64,000 nt of DNA from Fasciola hepatica (GCA_948099385.1 CANUEZ040000020.1:9751501-9815500), one strand, 5' to 3'; shown: positions 11,890 through 25,119, counted from the stretch's first letter. Translations and numbers: made by a program. Notes: generated by a model from the letters alone, not told the origin.

Positions 11890-13480
11890 CCAATTTCAAC
11901 AACGAACCAACAGCTGCAGCCGAATTACGGCAAAGGGTTAGAGACGGAAGACGAGATTGTCGAGTACAGTCACAATAAAGTTCAAGCTGAGCGACTCAAT
12001 CTCGAGGCAATGATGGAGGCCCGATCTGTGGCAAAGATTCAAGGTAATAGAAAGAACAATCAGAATTCCGGTAAAAACAGTTCGTACAAATGAAATATTG
12101 TCGTTTGTTATATGGATGATGACGAATGGAACAGCTTTACCTGAACTCCATTACTCCCTATATTCTCAGACTCAAGGGTTGGTACTGGCAAGTAATGAAG
12201 CTTTGGAGGAATCTAAGACAACCTTGGTGGACATTTGCCATTCTTATCGGAAAAGTGACCCTAGACTACCAAGGCTTGTCGTAAAGAGCATATGGATTCA
12301 GCTAAGTAACTTTCGAGCAGGGACCTGGCAACAGTAGGGGGATAAACTAATACAGAAATGTGACTACTTTAAAAAACTGACGGCAATTCTAAATGATAAA
12401 ACCAAGTTCAGCATCAGTCCTGGTGGGAAGGATCCACCTCAACAGGTTGAGCGCCAGATAAAAAATACTGTGCAACATGGGATGGACATCGGTTTAATTT
12501 TAAAACCAGTCGTGTTGGCAGCCAGGACCAGTGACATATCTAATCCCAGGTGGTGGGGAATCCACAAGGTCCACCAACCTGGAACCTTGGTTCACAACAT
12601 ATTATCAATGATAACTTCACCCCACGGTAATGCCGCTCAATAGTTGTCTCAGTTTCTTGAAACAATGAAAGAAACATATGGTTATGCATAATCACGGGAG
12701 AATATTTGATTCCAAAGAGCTAATGGAAGTTGCCAGTGTGGAGGAAAAAATAATGCTATGGACTGATGTCCAGCCTTTATTCACGAATGTACTAATAAAG
12801 GAAACCATCGACTTCGTAAAGAGTCACGTAGAAGAAACCAACGTGAGCTCTGGCTTGCCATCAGGTTTGCTCGAGCTCTTGCTTCGGTGCAGATTTATTG
12901 GCCGTTTAGTGCCGCGGACCTCTGTACAGACAACGGGGCGGTGTGGCTATGGTATCACAACTGGGTCTACTTCTTGTCCAGGCGTTTCTAGAAAGATTAC
13001 AAATAACCAGCCCGAGGTTTACTAGTGACAGCTATGAACACTGCTATCACGATATGGATGACATATTTTGTCTGACTGACGTTAGATGTGACCTAGATAT
13101 TGTGCGAACAGCTTTCATCGGAGCACACAGGGCAGTACCCTTACAACCGATCGCGAAGTAAAAAGTCAGCAACCGTTCCTCGAAGTGACCATTGCGGGAA
13201 TCGAGGATGGCCAGATCCAGCGAAGTGTGCACTGAAGACAAATGTGCAGTGGTCTGTATCCTAATTTCAACGGTTTCCTTAGTGTGCGACAGAAGCGAAA
13301 GTAGAATATCAGTCCTTCCGAGCGAGTAAAATATGTTCTGTGGAGAATTCGGAGGACAAACTGATGCTAATAAAAACACCCTGAGTGACAACAGTTGCCC
13401 GGATCCGTTTCTCGAAAGAAATCTTATCAAAAGACCAAGAGTCCCCAGGGAAACAGTAAGGAAGAACTTTATATTAGCCT
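11890..13480 (+). mobile_element. Penelope-like element, RT region (pseudogenic)
   Basis: Plus-strand frames carry the RT motif order of Penelope-like elements. An N-terminal charged block lies at about 11930-12050. DYFKKLTAILNDKTKF is at about 12362-12410. IHKVHQPGTLVHNILSM is at about 12561-12611, matching the diagnostic LPKxHKPGxPLRPI motif. LWTDVQPLFTNVLIKETIDF is at about 12757-12816, the DVxSLFTNVP motif A with its aspartate kept. GVAMVSQLGLLLVQAFLE is at about 12937-12990, matching DGVAMGSPLGPLLA. YHDMDDIFCL is at about 13042-13072, the YxDDIF motif with both aspartates. Stops separate several blocks. Towards 13260-13460 there are remnants of the thumb, but no GIY-YIG endonuclease domain is recognisable, so the copy is truncated or decayed at its 3' end. 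Confidence 0.75.
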
Positions 13481-14758
13481 TCTGTTTTGAGGTGTTTTTT
13501 TAGGGTAAATAGTGGACCGTCGACTGAAGGGAGACTCAACATGCCTTCAATGCCGCCGCACTACTTTGTGTGTCTCGAAGTGTTCCTCTGATCCAGATTC
13601 AGAACAAGGATAGACTGCAGATGCTGACCTCAGTAATGGTTATATACTCCTTCAGACGTTTGTGACTCATCTCATATAGGCCGAAGGGTAGGACAGCTAA
13701 TAACTCAGATTGGAGAGCAGCTTCCACCCTGGCTGAGTCAAGGATGATCTGGACCTGTAAATAGCTCAATCTTGGCGCATTTTGGTTAACACTGAACATT
13801 AGGTGAATCCAGCCGCTGCTTCTGAAGCCGTTTTTCGTTTCCCTCAAACAAATGCAAAGGTGCTCGGTAGATCACTCCGACAATAGCTGGGGCGATTTGG
13901 ATAAGGAAATTGATCCCTGACCTGTGTGACTAAAGACGTTTGGTTCGGGCTGTCCAACTTCCACGGCCCAATGTTGACCAAGGCAGCACGAATCTACCGT
14001 CCAGAGACCTAGAGGGCATCGGCTAGACGAACCAATCACATGACAAGGGTAACTTGATCGACAAACTCCTGCCTATGGTTGACACTTATTCCATGTCTGT
14101 GTTCACCACCTTTTGTCCAATGTTTACTTTGTTGTATGTAAACGGATTGAGAATGGATCACTCAAAATGTTGTTCCTCCAAATTGGACTTCCACGTGATA
14201 CAACAGGCATTCCTCTGACATGAAACCAGAAGACCGATTTCCTCAATGGAGGGCGATGCCACAAGTCCATTCCTCAGCAACACCTTGGGCGGACCCCCTG
14301 ACTTCCAGCCAACAGTCGGCTCTCCAAGCAATTTTCCAGAACAAGTGACAGAGGCCTTTAAATCTTACTTCAACTACATCCTCGATGCTTCTTCTGTGTT
14401 TGTGCACCAAGTGATTCATAACCTCGCAGTTCAGCAGCCACTGGAACACAATGAAATCTCTCGCTGATGTATACAAAATGTTGTCTACTTAATCTTCGTA
14501 GTTCCATGGGTCAGGAAATGATTCGCCCTAGAATCCCTAGCGAAACGGCCGAGGTAGTGTCCGTTCCCTATACTTTGCAGTTGAGTTAATTTCTAGGTAG
14601 GGGTATCTTCCCAATGATTCGAGGGAAGCAGTATTAACTCTCATTTTCGAAGAAACAAGCCGTCATATTTCGGATATTAACAAACCGATTAGTCCCGCTC
14701 ACATATCCTGAGAGGCCTTTGGAAGCTTCCTAAAAACCCCATTTTAGGTCATCCTAAA

Positions 14759-15235
14759 GTGCATGGAATACTTGCCTCCCCCCAATACGGTTTTCTACCT
14801 CATAGATCTTTCACCACCAATACGCTGACCGTGATGGACAGCCTCGCACCAACATATGATGATGAACGGATAGCCCACGCTATCCTCATCGACCTTGTCA
14901 AAGCCTCTGATGTGATGCCCTATGACCTCCTCCTGTTAAATTCGAAGAAGCATGGCACTTCGGATCAGCTACCTTCGGTTGTCCGCAGCTTTCGTACAGG
15001 TCGATGCTTCGCGGTTAGAATAAAACCTTCTTACTCCTCTTCATCTCCGGTCTCGGCCAAAATGCCCCAGGGATCAGTACTTGGCCCCTTTCTTTTTCTT
15101 ATCTATATTAATGGCCCACTGGATGTCATCCCGGCCAACATAGCAATGGGTGCGGACTATGTGACATTATGGGGACCTGATCCGACAGAAGTGCAAGCAG
15201 CCATTGTTGCAGCAAAAAGATGGTCTTCCAACTAG
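14759..15235 (+). pseudogene. CR1-like reverse transcriptase core (partial)
   Basis: Uninterrupted frame of 158 codons holding RT blocks 2 to 5 of the element above. It lacks the catalytic YADD aspartates (reads GADY) and has DLVKASD in place of DFxKAFD, so it cannot be an active polymerase. Upstream and downstream parts of the same protein lie in other frames. Confidence 0.7.
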
Positions 15236-16364
15236 GGCCAGCCTGGTGGTGACGACAAGTGCGTCTCAATGTCGTACGGTGTAACTCCTGACCATCCTTT
15301 CTGGAGCAACAAAAGCGCTCAAATCCGAAGTACAAATTACCACCTTACAGGCCGAAAGCGGGCAATTGGCATCGGCGAAATTTGAGTAGACACCGAAATT
15401 TCATCCGAATAAACGGTACGACACCCTGGAGGGTTGCTGATTTGTGAGAGAGACATGCCGATGAAATGACGACATTGACGACCAATTACGTGTTGCGCTA
15501 CTGACAGGTGATCGACTCACTTTAGCAAAGCACCGTAGGCGTCCCAAGCGGCTGCAAGCTGATTGGCGCACGAAATTCGAACGGATTTCTGGTTTCCCAG
15601 ATACAACCTACCTGAAATCTGTCTCAAATTCTACACTGAATATTTCAGATTGATTTTAGTTTTCTACTCGTTTGGCGCCAGCCGGGTGGGGCTTTGGTTT
15701 TTGCAAGGACCTTCCTTTTTTCCTCTCACCGGGAAAATCCAGCCAATCCGGTTTCCGAGTTTCCTATATGGTTGGGAATTCTTTCCTGAGTATCTCAAAA
15801 GAAGACTTCTTTTTCCTCAATAGGACGTACATCCGTCCTACTTTAGAATATGGCAGCCAAGTGGTACCCTCCAGCCTAACAGGGATCGAGACCTACCGGA
15901 GGAGTTCACGGGAGGGCAACAAAGATGGCGTAAGGCTTGCTGCTTACCCCTGACCCGGTTCATCTGACTGAACCGAATCTATATCCTTTAGACGTAAGAA
16001 GCATGCCAGGGGGTGTACCCTTATGCGCAACTTATTCCCTGCAGACTTAGCGGATAGATTTATACTCGTCTAAGCCTAGAAGCCCTACTTGGGCATTTCA
16101 AAAAACTCTCTGGGCCTCTTCCCTGCACGTTTATACGCCAAAACCTCTTCACCTGCTGTAATACGTCTTTGCGGAATAGTCTTCCACAAGAGCTAATACT
16201 GGCATCATCAAAAGCAATCTTTAAGGCTATTTAGGCCGTAGCCTGGGGTTAGCTCCCGGCCTACTCCCAATCTAATCTACTTCTCCAAATGGTTATGCTT
16301 TCGGGGTTGTTTCCCTTATCTGTTCATCCCTTTCTACTAGTCCTAGGAAAAAAGTTTTAAAAAA

Positions 16365-16382
16365 GAATAAGAATAAGAATAA
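16365..16382 (+). repeat. (GAATAA)3 tail of the CR1-like element
   Basis: Three tandem GAATAA units within an A-rich run that follows the RT C-terminal remnant. It marks the 3' end of the upstream plus-strand element. Confidence 0.7.
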
Positions 16383-16399
16383 ACAAGTTAAAAATTAAA

Positions 16400-16780
16400 T
16401 CATCAGCCGTAAACAAAAGTGTACTTATTTGGTTTTTTTTCAATTTTAATGCATGGCTTCTAGTTCTTGCGCTCCTTTGCCATCCCGTGCTGTTCTAAAG
16501 TCTTGCAGTTTCGAAGCAGTTTACGAGAGCCATTATTGGGCCCAAATGTCCCGGGTCATTGTAGGTCTCTTCTTTTCCCCGGTGCCACCAAGCCGGACTA
16601 GCAAAACTCGAAAACCAGGGGACAACGATTTTGGCAAAAGCGATATTAGTATAAAAATAAATGTCCTCCACGTAGTAATAGTCGGACAATATGAATACGG
16701 GCACGTCAATACATCACCTCTAGTTTAGTCGTCTTATAATTTGCATTGAAGAGTGATTCGCGTTTACCTTTGCGAGAGAG
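16400..16780. other. Short gap between two opposed CR1-like elements
   Basis: The 91-codon plus frame at 16453-16728 has no recognisable family. The gap separates the 3' end of one element (+) from the 3' end of the next (-), a tail-to-tail arrangement. Confidence 0.4.
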
Positions 16781-16799
16781 AGGAAGATGGATCTAGTTA

Positions 16800-19700
16800 C
16801 AACTGCGTACATCTACAAGTATATTGGACTGAAGCCGAGACGTTAAAATATGGGGGAGATTAGCCTGCCCCAGGACGACCTAAGAATTGGTTGGATTTGG
16901 CGTTAGTCCTAACCAGGCGTCCAGCCTGGTCTCGAAAGCCTCTTTTGATGAGGAATTCACCACCTCTGTGCAAGGCTACTCCACAGAGATACTACCAGAG
17001 AAGAGAAACACTGTCTAATGAAGGTACGTGGACGAGGTTTAAAGGGTTTCCTCGTGAGTCTTTCCGGGGTTTTCTAGTTCGGAGGAGTGAAATCCGATTC
17101 GCTAGACCAGTTAAGAATGGATCGTACATCAGGAAGAGGTCTCCTCTAATACGGCCCGCCTCAAGTAGGTAGAGAATAACTTATACTGGACAAACCGAGT
17201 AGGGGACATGAAGTGGGCCATGTACCATTTGGTCGCTTTCAGTCGAATCCTCTCCAAGGTGTCACGATCTCTGACGAGGCTAGTGTTTACCATCTGGCTG
17301 AGGTATCCTAAAAAAAGCCAAATGTAGGTTCCATATGGAAGATGGAAGCCCTCTTTAGAGGCCATCGGAAAAGTTTGTTCGATAAGGTTTAGAACCTGGA
17401 GGGCATTTTTGCTAGCTTTCTTTTGGTGGAGGGAGAACGACAGATATGAAAGTCAATGACCTTGTACTGATCCACTCCTGGAATTTGTGTTCCCACTTAT
17501 CCTGAGGAGGTGAGCCAGAGCTTTTCCGAATAACATGCTCTCAAATTTATCTTCATTTACTGAGAGGCCTCAGTCACCTGGCCAACATCTGATCTAGTCA
17601 TTTTCTAGCCGCACAGAATTCGCCTCTGTGTCCCAGGTTGTGCCTTTTTCTGCTCATATCGCTATGCTAACTGGAACTACGTCGACGAGGTCGCTGAAGT
17701 CAATGAGGATTAAGGGAGGACCGATGACTGAGCCCTGGGGGAAGGTTATGTAGGTGGGTGCAGGTTGAGACTGAAAAGTACACACATGAACCGAGAAGGT
17801 TTGGTTCTTCAAAAAGCTCCCAATCAGGGACGGTAGGCTACCGGAGATGCCGTAGTTTCTGCGTTTTACAGATGTAGATAATGCGGGACACTATCGAAGG
17901 CCATGCCAAAATCGATAAATGCGTTGTTGGGCATCTTGCCGTCATTGTGGGCCTGTGTCAGGCTATCCATAATGGTCGGCATACTGGCGAATCATGACCT
18001 GCCAAGAAGGAACTCATGTTGAGCTGCAGACAGTAAACTATCGTCGCGCAAGTGTGTCAGAACGTTGCGTTTCATGATGCTCTCAAAGACTTTGCTGAGG
18101 AGATTGGCAAGGCTTATTGGTCCATAGCCTCCAGGAAGGTGTATATCTCTTTTCTCATAAATTGGAACAGATACAGCATGCCTTCATGGATTTGACAATC
18201 TCCCGTTTTCTACGCACTGTTGAATGGGCCTAGAGTATGACGCTACAAGAACGAAGGCGGTTTTTCTAAGAATGCGAGGATGAACTTCGTCCGGTCCCAT
18301 CGAGCTAAACGGGTTAAAATTGTTTATCCCCTCCTCCGCTTCCACTAGGGACACCGTCAAGAGCTCCAGCGAGGAGCCTAGCTGTTTCGGCTGAGGAGGT
18401 GGGTGTCCTAAAGCAAGCCCCACTTGTGTGCGGAAGACTTACATGAAATGATACTTGAAAACTTCTGCTACCTCAGAAGGGGAGGTAGCAGGAGAGCCAT
18501 CAGGGGGTGACTGCGCAAGCGCTGCGGACTCTATGTACGATGGCAACGCAGCAGTTTATAGAGAAGAGAACGTTTCGTACGCGCCCGGTCTAAGGTTCCC
18601 CTCTGTAGTTTCTTGGAGTGTTTCCCAATCCCGGATTTTCAAATATTCCAGAGGGATCTGGAAGCTTCTGCCTCCGCCGGAGGGGACGTGGCTCGGTACT
18701 TGGCAAACAGCTGAGTGCGTTTTCAGAGAAGGTATATGATGGATGGTGGCTGACTTGCCTTGCCCTTTGGTATCTGTCGGATCCTGGGCACACATAGAAT
18801 ACCTGCCCTCAGTAAACATTGCCCTCGTAGCCTGCCGCTTTCATCCATGCTACGTAGCCTGCTATGTTGCTTAGCTCTCTTCCGATGAAGGACCTCATCA
18901 TTCGGAAATCTGTCCCCTGGCCACCTCAATATGTAGTCGAAACAGATAACTGCGTGGTCGCTGTTACCTAGCGAAGGTAGAAGATTGACAACATCTGCGC
19001 TTTGTTTGGAATAGGTTACGATCAGTTCTAGAAGTGATGCACTTTGACCCCTTCTAAACCTGATGGGACAGGCTAAGCTCTGAGTGCGGGATTGCTCGGT
19101 CATTAGATCTACCAATGCACCACTATACTAGCTGTCGTTGCAAAAGCTTTCTCACTGCCCTTCGGGGACCCTGAAGTCTCCCTCAATAAGAAAGTGACTA
19201 AAAGAGTGAAACTTTTTGAGGGTTTTCAGAGGGTCGACCGTCAGAGGTGAATCTGCCAGTAATTCAGAAAGGGAGCTGTCAATCACTCCCGGGAGTGAAA
19301 AATTACCTGCAAGCAGTCTTTCGCCGCTGATGAGATATATCACGAAGAGACTCCCGGGGGTAGGAGATCGCCAATGTGGAGAGCTGCTCCACGTGTGCAT
19401 CCCCTTCCAGAATCGTGGTGGCGAATGCAGTGGCCTGGTATCCTCACTTCGCAACCTTGGTAGTCTGGTATGAGCCAGGTCTCCGTGGTTGCAATGATGC
19501 GTGTACTTTGCTGGTTGTCTCAGCTCTAGCATTTCGTTTGGTAGGCTGGGACAATTCTTATACAAGCACTTTCGAGCCTGCTCACTAGAAACATAAAAAA
19601 AACTATGATAGGAGGGGGGTTGTCGTCGGTAGAGGGGGTGCTCTCATAAGGGGAGGTGCCGAAACAAGGAGTGGGGGGACATAGATGGGGGTATCTGAGA

Positions 19701-20830
19701 TATCCAACTCAGGAAGTAAAGTGGGAAATTGCCCTCTGGTAGTGGTTTGAGATGCTGTTTGGTAAAGGCTATGTTGTGGGAATCGAATACTCCTTGAGCC
19801 ATGTGGTGCGGAGTGGTTTCCAATAAATGGTTTACGTTTCTTGTCGGCTACAGGTTGGGCTCCATTTCATACGTTTCCAAAGAATGGGACAAGGTGACCC
19901 GAGAAAACCTTCCTGTTGGTTGGGTTTAAACTTTGTTCGAAGCGGCGGCTTCTTCTGTGGCTTTCTCCGGATGCCTTTTCTCCGTTTTTAATTTGTGTTG
20001 ACTTCGATATCTGCTTCACAGTCATCCTTACTTTCCCCAAGGCTATTTGTGTTGGGTAAGCTGGAGGCCACCGGGGTTGGGAGGAACTAAGGAATCACTG
20101 TGCAGACTGCAGTGTCTCTGCAGCAGAATCCGACTCACCAGGATCTCCAGGGCTCGGTTGTCCTGTGGTTTCGAGTCTAGTTAGAAGACCACTAGAGACA
20201 CTTGCTACCTGGGGTCTGCTGGTACGGTGGGGGCAATCTGCAGCTCTGCCAACTGACGAGCTTGCAATGGGCGGTCAAACTTTGCTCTTCACACCCGGGT
20301 ATAGGACCTTTCAATTTCCGTCTTATGGGCAACCAGGTTGGCCGCCGGTTTCTCGGGAGAGAATTCCAGGTGTAAAACCGATGTTTGTTTATGTCTTTTG
20401 GAGATCAGCCAGGAGTAACTCGCTGGATTTGGAGGTGGCTCCTCAAGCGTTCGTATTATTTCTGGGGCCAGATGCTTTGAATTTGCACCTCTGGGAGCCC
20501 TGTCTCATCTAGGTACCCGTTTATCCCTGGCCGCCGAGGCTTTCAATTTCTTTGCGGTGTCCAAAATTAATTGTTCTGATACCTCAGTAGCCGGGTTAGC
20601 AGCTGATGTAAGGAAGGAGGTTTCAGTGGATGTTTTGAAGATAACTATCTCCACTTCAAGGGCAGTTATCGTCGTCCTCTGCTCTTCCTTAACCCATGGC
20701 CCCCGGAGGTCCCCCGGAATGGGTCTAGAAAAAGGCTGCCCCCTGGTAAGTTCTCATCCTGGCGCATGGGTATGGTCCCATCATCTCCGGTGAAGTCAGA
20801 TATTTTACCAATGAGACTAGGCAGACTGAA
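16800..20830 (-). mobile_element. CR1-like non-LTR retrotransposon, decayed, near full length
   Basis: Read on the minus strand from 20.8 kb down. A Ser/Pro-rich 5' region in broken frames (20830-19600) may be ORF1. An apurinic-type endonuclease follows at 19565-18723, with SHFLIEGDFRVPE (from L.VGDFN.P) and LGNSDHAVICFDY (the catalytic SDH box). RT follows from 18423: SMGPDEVHPRILRKTA, then GYGPISLANLLSKVFES, FIDFGMAFDSVPH (motif A, aspartate kept), and FPQGSVIGPPLILIDFSDL (about 17745-17685). The YADD box is not recognisable. Thumb and C-terminal blocks (RIRLKATKWYMAH, 17129-17365; EFLIKRGFRDQAG region near 16950) finish the protein. Many stops: a dead copy. Confidence 0.75.
18723..19565 (-). 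pseudogene. CR1-like endonuclease domain (broken)
   Basis: Two frames, 19565-19152 and 19115-18723, hold an exonuclease-endonuclease-phosphatase type domain. The GDFN box reads GDFR, the aspartate kept and the asparagine lost. The terminal SDH is present. A stop lies between the two frames at about 19150-19116. Confidence 0.65.
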
Positions 20831-20849
20831 GAATAAAAAGGTGGGTAAA

Positions 20850-23110
20850 ACTACGTGGTATACAGTCTAAACCAAAGTACGATCAGGACAGAGACGGAAC
20901 TCATAAATTCTCGATTTCTCCGGTCCTGCATCCCAACTAAAAGAAGATGACTAAAAGGTCCGGGAAAACTTGAGCTCAGGCCTTGTACCAGCGAAGTACT
21001 TTGGTACTCCAGGGCTTCATGACTTCAATAATCCAGTGAGCTCGGCGGGTTGAAGCCCCGGTGCTAGCGAAAGCGGAGGCGGAATTGAATTGGGGGATCA
21101 CTCTTGGCAGCTTGAAAGAGGTGGAATCATGTCAAGGTGAACTTCAAGAAACACCGTTAGTGAGGGTTAAAGGAAATGGCTTGCCCCCATGATGGAAGTC
21201 CAGGGCATCGAAGACACCAGCTGGGGAACACAAATTCTGGTGCTGGCTTGGAAAGCGGGGGAGCCATAGGAAACTAATGGAATGTGTGACGACTCGTGGA
21301 AAGTCTATAAGAAATCAACGGGACTGCAGAAGCCATTGCGGAAAGGCTAGCTCGAGGGGTAAAAAGTAACATAAAAGCATATTTCACCTATGTCCAATCA
21401 AAGTCAACCCCACGGGTTGCAGTTGGTAATGTAAAAGACTCCAGGAGGCGAAAGATCCGAAACGAATAAAAGCAACGCCAAAGTATTGCTCCGCCACCTT
21501 GAAGGAGTGCATAGCAGCGATAGTGGTAAAAGTACGCCCAGTCTCCCTCTGTTCGGTGGGACAGGATTTCCACTCATTCAAATTGAGGAGGACGAAGTTA
21601 GACGGGAGCTAGCAAGACTAGAACTACGCAAAGCAGCATGTCCAGATGAAGTATGCCCAGCCCTGCGGAAACTACTAGCCAACCTGCTGGCCGAACCTCT
21701 TCCTCGGCCGTTCAACCAGTCTCTGAGGGACTGTAGGCAGCCAAGAGGTTAGAAGCTGGCGCAAGTGGTGCAACTCCACAAGAGCAGAACTAGAGAGGGA
21801 GCTTCCGACTACATACCAGTAAGTTGGATATCTGCGGTACTGAAGGTCCTGGAAAGGATTCTGCGAAACCAAATTGTCGTTCTCCTACGAGGGAGTGAAG
21901 AGATAAATATATACCAACATGATTTATAGAGAAGAAGCCGAGCAAGAAGAACCTCGTGCGCCTCCTTCATGAAGTAAAGGGGGGACTTGAGGATGGTAAC
22001 AATGCGGAGGTGTGTTACTGGGACTTCAGGAAAGCCTTCTACTCAGTAAACCACAGGTTGCTAGTGCACAAGCTCTGGGCCTGTGGAGTCGACCCATCAC
22101 AGGGTGACTGGAATGCCGAGTTTCTCAGGGAGGAGACCCTACGTAGAGTTGGAGGGTCACAGATCCAGTATGGTTAAGGTTGCCAGCGGAGTCCCACAAT
22201 GATCGGTGCTTGGGCCACTTCTGTTTCTGGCATATATAAAGGACTTAGCTCGTGAGCTGGATTGCCCACCCTATATTTGCTGGTGACTCTAAGATAGTGG
22301 GAGATCCTAGGAAGGGTGCCCCGCAGGTTGATCTCGATAAGGTGTATCTGTGGTGCAGAGTGGGAGCCCCCACTGAAAGCCCCCAAATGCAAACAACTCG
22401 TTGAGGACAGCCTTCAGGTCAGCCCGAGGGAACTTGGTGACGGGGATACCATGTTGGCTCCGGAAAGGACTGATGATGTCAAAGGTCTGGGGTGTTTGTG
22501 ATTGCTGACTTCAAAGCTAGAGTCAATGGTTGGAAGATGCAAAGAGAGATGATGACGCCCTCTCACAGTTAGTGGGAGCCATTGTTCCGCGCAAGCCGTG
22601 GGCACTAGTACCGTTCTACACAACCCACGTATTGCCGCCTCTGGAGTATGCCGTTCGAGCTAGGCATCCAAATCTTGTATGGGACAGGCAAGTACTTGGG
22701 AGTGTTCAAAGTAGGTTAGCACGAGAGTTTACAGAACTCCGAAACAGGCCGTATGAAGAGAGGCTTGGAGAACTGAAGCTGTTCCCTCTGGAACCAGGGA
22801 GGGTAAGATGGTATCCCATTGAGGCCTTGAGGACTATGAGGAGCTTCTCAGACTTGGGAGAACTTCAGCTGCTCCCAAGAAACAAATGATGGACTCAGGG
22901 GACACGAGCAGAAGCTTGTGAGACACCCCTGCAATACAGTAGTTAGGGCAAGTTTCTTCTCCTAAAGAGTGGCAAATCGGTGGAATTAACTTCCCTTCTC
23001 GGCGGTGGAGGCCCGGATGGTGGCTGATTTTAAAAGGAAGTTAGAAGCTTACTGAGACAACTTCTTTGAAGAACTAGTATAGGATGGCAGACTATCTCAT
23101 GACCGTCTGA
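20850..23110 (+). mobile_element. CR1-like non-LTR retrotransposon, 5'-truncated copy
   Basis: An endonuclease-RT linker with PWWKS is at about 21185-21200, the same linker motif as in the copy at 25-28 kb. RT N-terminus: ELARLELRKAACPDEVCPALRKL (21600-21670). RT block VVLLRGSEEINIYQHDL (about 21870-21930). Motif A: CYWDFRKAFYSVNHRLL (about 22015-22060), matching FDFxKAFDxVNHxLL with its aspartate. SGVPQ-SVLGPLLFLAYIKDLA (about 22185-22250) has a stop at the QGS glycine. The YADD box is lost. Thumb and C-terminus lie in the 119-codon frame 22530-22889 (LPPLEYAVRARHPNLVWD, RLGELKLFPLE), then RVANRW-LPFSAVEARMVADFKRKLEA (about 22970-23050). The 3' end is near 23.1 kb. Confidence 0.75.
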
Positions 23111-23119
23111 GCGACGGGA

Positions 23120-25100
23120 CATGCAGTGCTCGAAGCTACAACAAAAACGTCCTCATCAGGAAACGGAAGATCTGGGTCTTGCGGTGGCTCCCTCCTGTGG
23201 ATGATGCCGAAACCCAACTTCCATCGCTAACCTACAAGGGTAAAATGAATCCAAGCTTCACAGACCAGCCAGGCGAAACTGATTGCACCCACCGTCACAC
23301 CCGTTTTTCACACTTTTGCTCGGGGCCACTGCGGACTAAGATGCCTATGGCCGCGGACACAGCCTGAACGCTGACGAGCGAGGCAGGACCATATGAAAAC
23401 AGACTGGTATTAATGGAAACATAGGGCAGTTAAATACTACCCCTAGTGCCCTCCACAAAGAAGTCACTATAATGGAGCAGCTTTCCTCGTCCTGGTGGAA
23501 GGTTCCTACAAAACCAAAAAACAAAGGCTGATATGTCCTACTCTCCCGGTGGCCCCGTAACCTTGCAAATTGCGGTCGGGAAGTGACGTGACAAAGGGAG
23601 CCACCGAGCCCCGACCGCGGAGGCCGACAAAAAAGTGAGGCACAATACCGGACTGCCGGAAAATTCATGGTTTTGAAAGAGTCCAGGGGGACGTTGAGGT
23701 AGCCTAGAGGCCTAAAAATCAAAGGTCAGAAAAGAAGAGAAAAAATGTGAGATGAGCTCCTGGGTAAATGGGCGCAGGGATCTGCCTCCCTGTCATCGCA
23801 AAACAACGCAACACAACCCACGGTCACCCAAAGCACAGATGGTCCCCAACCGGTCTTGGAATCAGACTGAATATGTAGCAGAGAGTGGGTTGTGTCGCGT
23901 TGAAGGTGGAGATCTAGTGCTGCGAAAAGTCCCATACTTGACACCTGAGGTTAGCCTAGTTTCACTCTCACTGCAGCCAGCATTGCCGCTACTTCTAATC
24001 TATCTCCAAATCCTTGGAATTCTCTTCCCCGTATTCCCCTATTTAAAAGTGTCATTATTTTATGCTTCATTATCATTAACAACTTTGTTTTTGTTTTCAT
24101 TTTCATTTCTACCTTTTCTAGTTCGCCAAGTTCACAACAAGGCCATCAGACGTGCTTGTAGACGCAGTAGAAACATAGAACGCATTCAGTAACGCCCAAA
24201 CAAGCATCACCACGGCAATCTAGAGACGGAACCATAGGACATGAGCCTCGACGACCCACTTTGTATGAAGAGTGCTTAGAGTGCCTCCATGTCATAGTGG
24301 CAGTTAGGCACATGGTCTCATGTGTCAGTCACTTCTGACAAGCCGAGCGAAGCGCAGCCAATTCAAATGAAACCCAAAACCAGAACACCATTGATTAGTA
24401 GCTTGTATGGTACTAGGTTGAAATTCACACAAAGCGCAAATATGTACAAATCTCAAGTATGCGGCCAAATAGAATCCACAGTAAAACCCAAAGGTTCAAA
24501 GACCAGCGGCTTAAGCATGACAGTCAGAAATGGTTCAAGGCCAAAAATGAAATTTCTCACACGAATAAACAAATGTGTGAAAGTTTGTCGTGTAGACAAG
24601 CTTATCAAAGAAACGTCAGATGTGGTCAAATTCACGAAGCACGTAAAATATTGAGAAGGATTTTCAGTATTGTTTCTTTACAGCTCGTGCTTCTACCGGG
24701 ATTCTCTAGTTTTGAGTAGGAGGAAATGGATGGTTGGACAGTAGAAACCTGCCGCATCGTTGTGACCACTTGAACGAATGCTATAATTTCATTTTTCTGT
24801 TGCATCACCTGAGGATCTCTGGAGATTCGGGCGCAAGCAACGGGATGCACATTCAGCCGAAGCCTCCATATCCCACAACCTTATCTGATCTGATCCGATC
24901 TGGTCTGGAGTTTGGCGAATGCCGATTTTAGCGGGAATTCCAAGAACTACACTTGGCAGTGGTGGGTGCGTAACTGGTGTGCATGCCATCGAAGGGATTC
25001 CGGTAGCTCGATTAGCCGTGGCCATTACCTGTCCGGTGCGGACTGAACTGAGCTGGGCCGGACACCAGATCGGCGGGTGGGAACTTTAAAGCCTCGAAAC
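23120..25100. other. Unassigned stretch, perhaps the 5' region of the next element
   Basis: Plus-strand frames at 23752-24192 and 24322-24654 lack known motifs. 23970-24125 is pyrimidine-rich on the plus strand and encodes a hydrophobic Leu/Phe run by composition alone; similar T-rich 3' regions occur in CR1-type elements. Repetitive-looking DNA lies at 24170-24500, without a nameable family. Confidence 0.35.
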
Positions 25101-25119
25101 CCAGAGTGTCCCGTAATAT

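Larger units (their letters stand above)
13850..16400 (+). mobile_element. CR1-like non-LTR retrotransposon with microsatellite tail
   Basis: The element starts in the linker region (an SDH-like remnant at about 13875), continues through the RT N-terminal region at 14450-14750 and enters the longest open block, 14759-15235. That block has GILASPQYGFLPHRSFTTN (the QYGFRxxRSTTTNLL motif), AILIDLVKASDVMPYDLLL where motif A DFxKAFDxV is damaged, and MPQGSVLGPFLFLIYINGP intact. The YADD box has degraded to MGADYVTLWG. The thumb region RTYIRPTLEYGSQVVPSSL is at about 15823-15885. The C-terminal segment SLRNSLPQELILASSKAIFKAI is at about 16168-16233. The element ends in an A-rich tail with three GAATAA units (16365-16382), a normal 3' end for CR1/Jockey-type elements. 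Confidence 0.8.

Noticed and set aside
23752..24192. 146-codon plus frame with a hydrophobic Leu/Phe stretch resembling membrane helices
   Set aside because: The hydrophobic part comes from a pyrimidine-rich stretch and has no conserved motif or splice context; likely retroelement 3' DNA.
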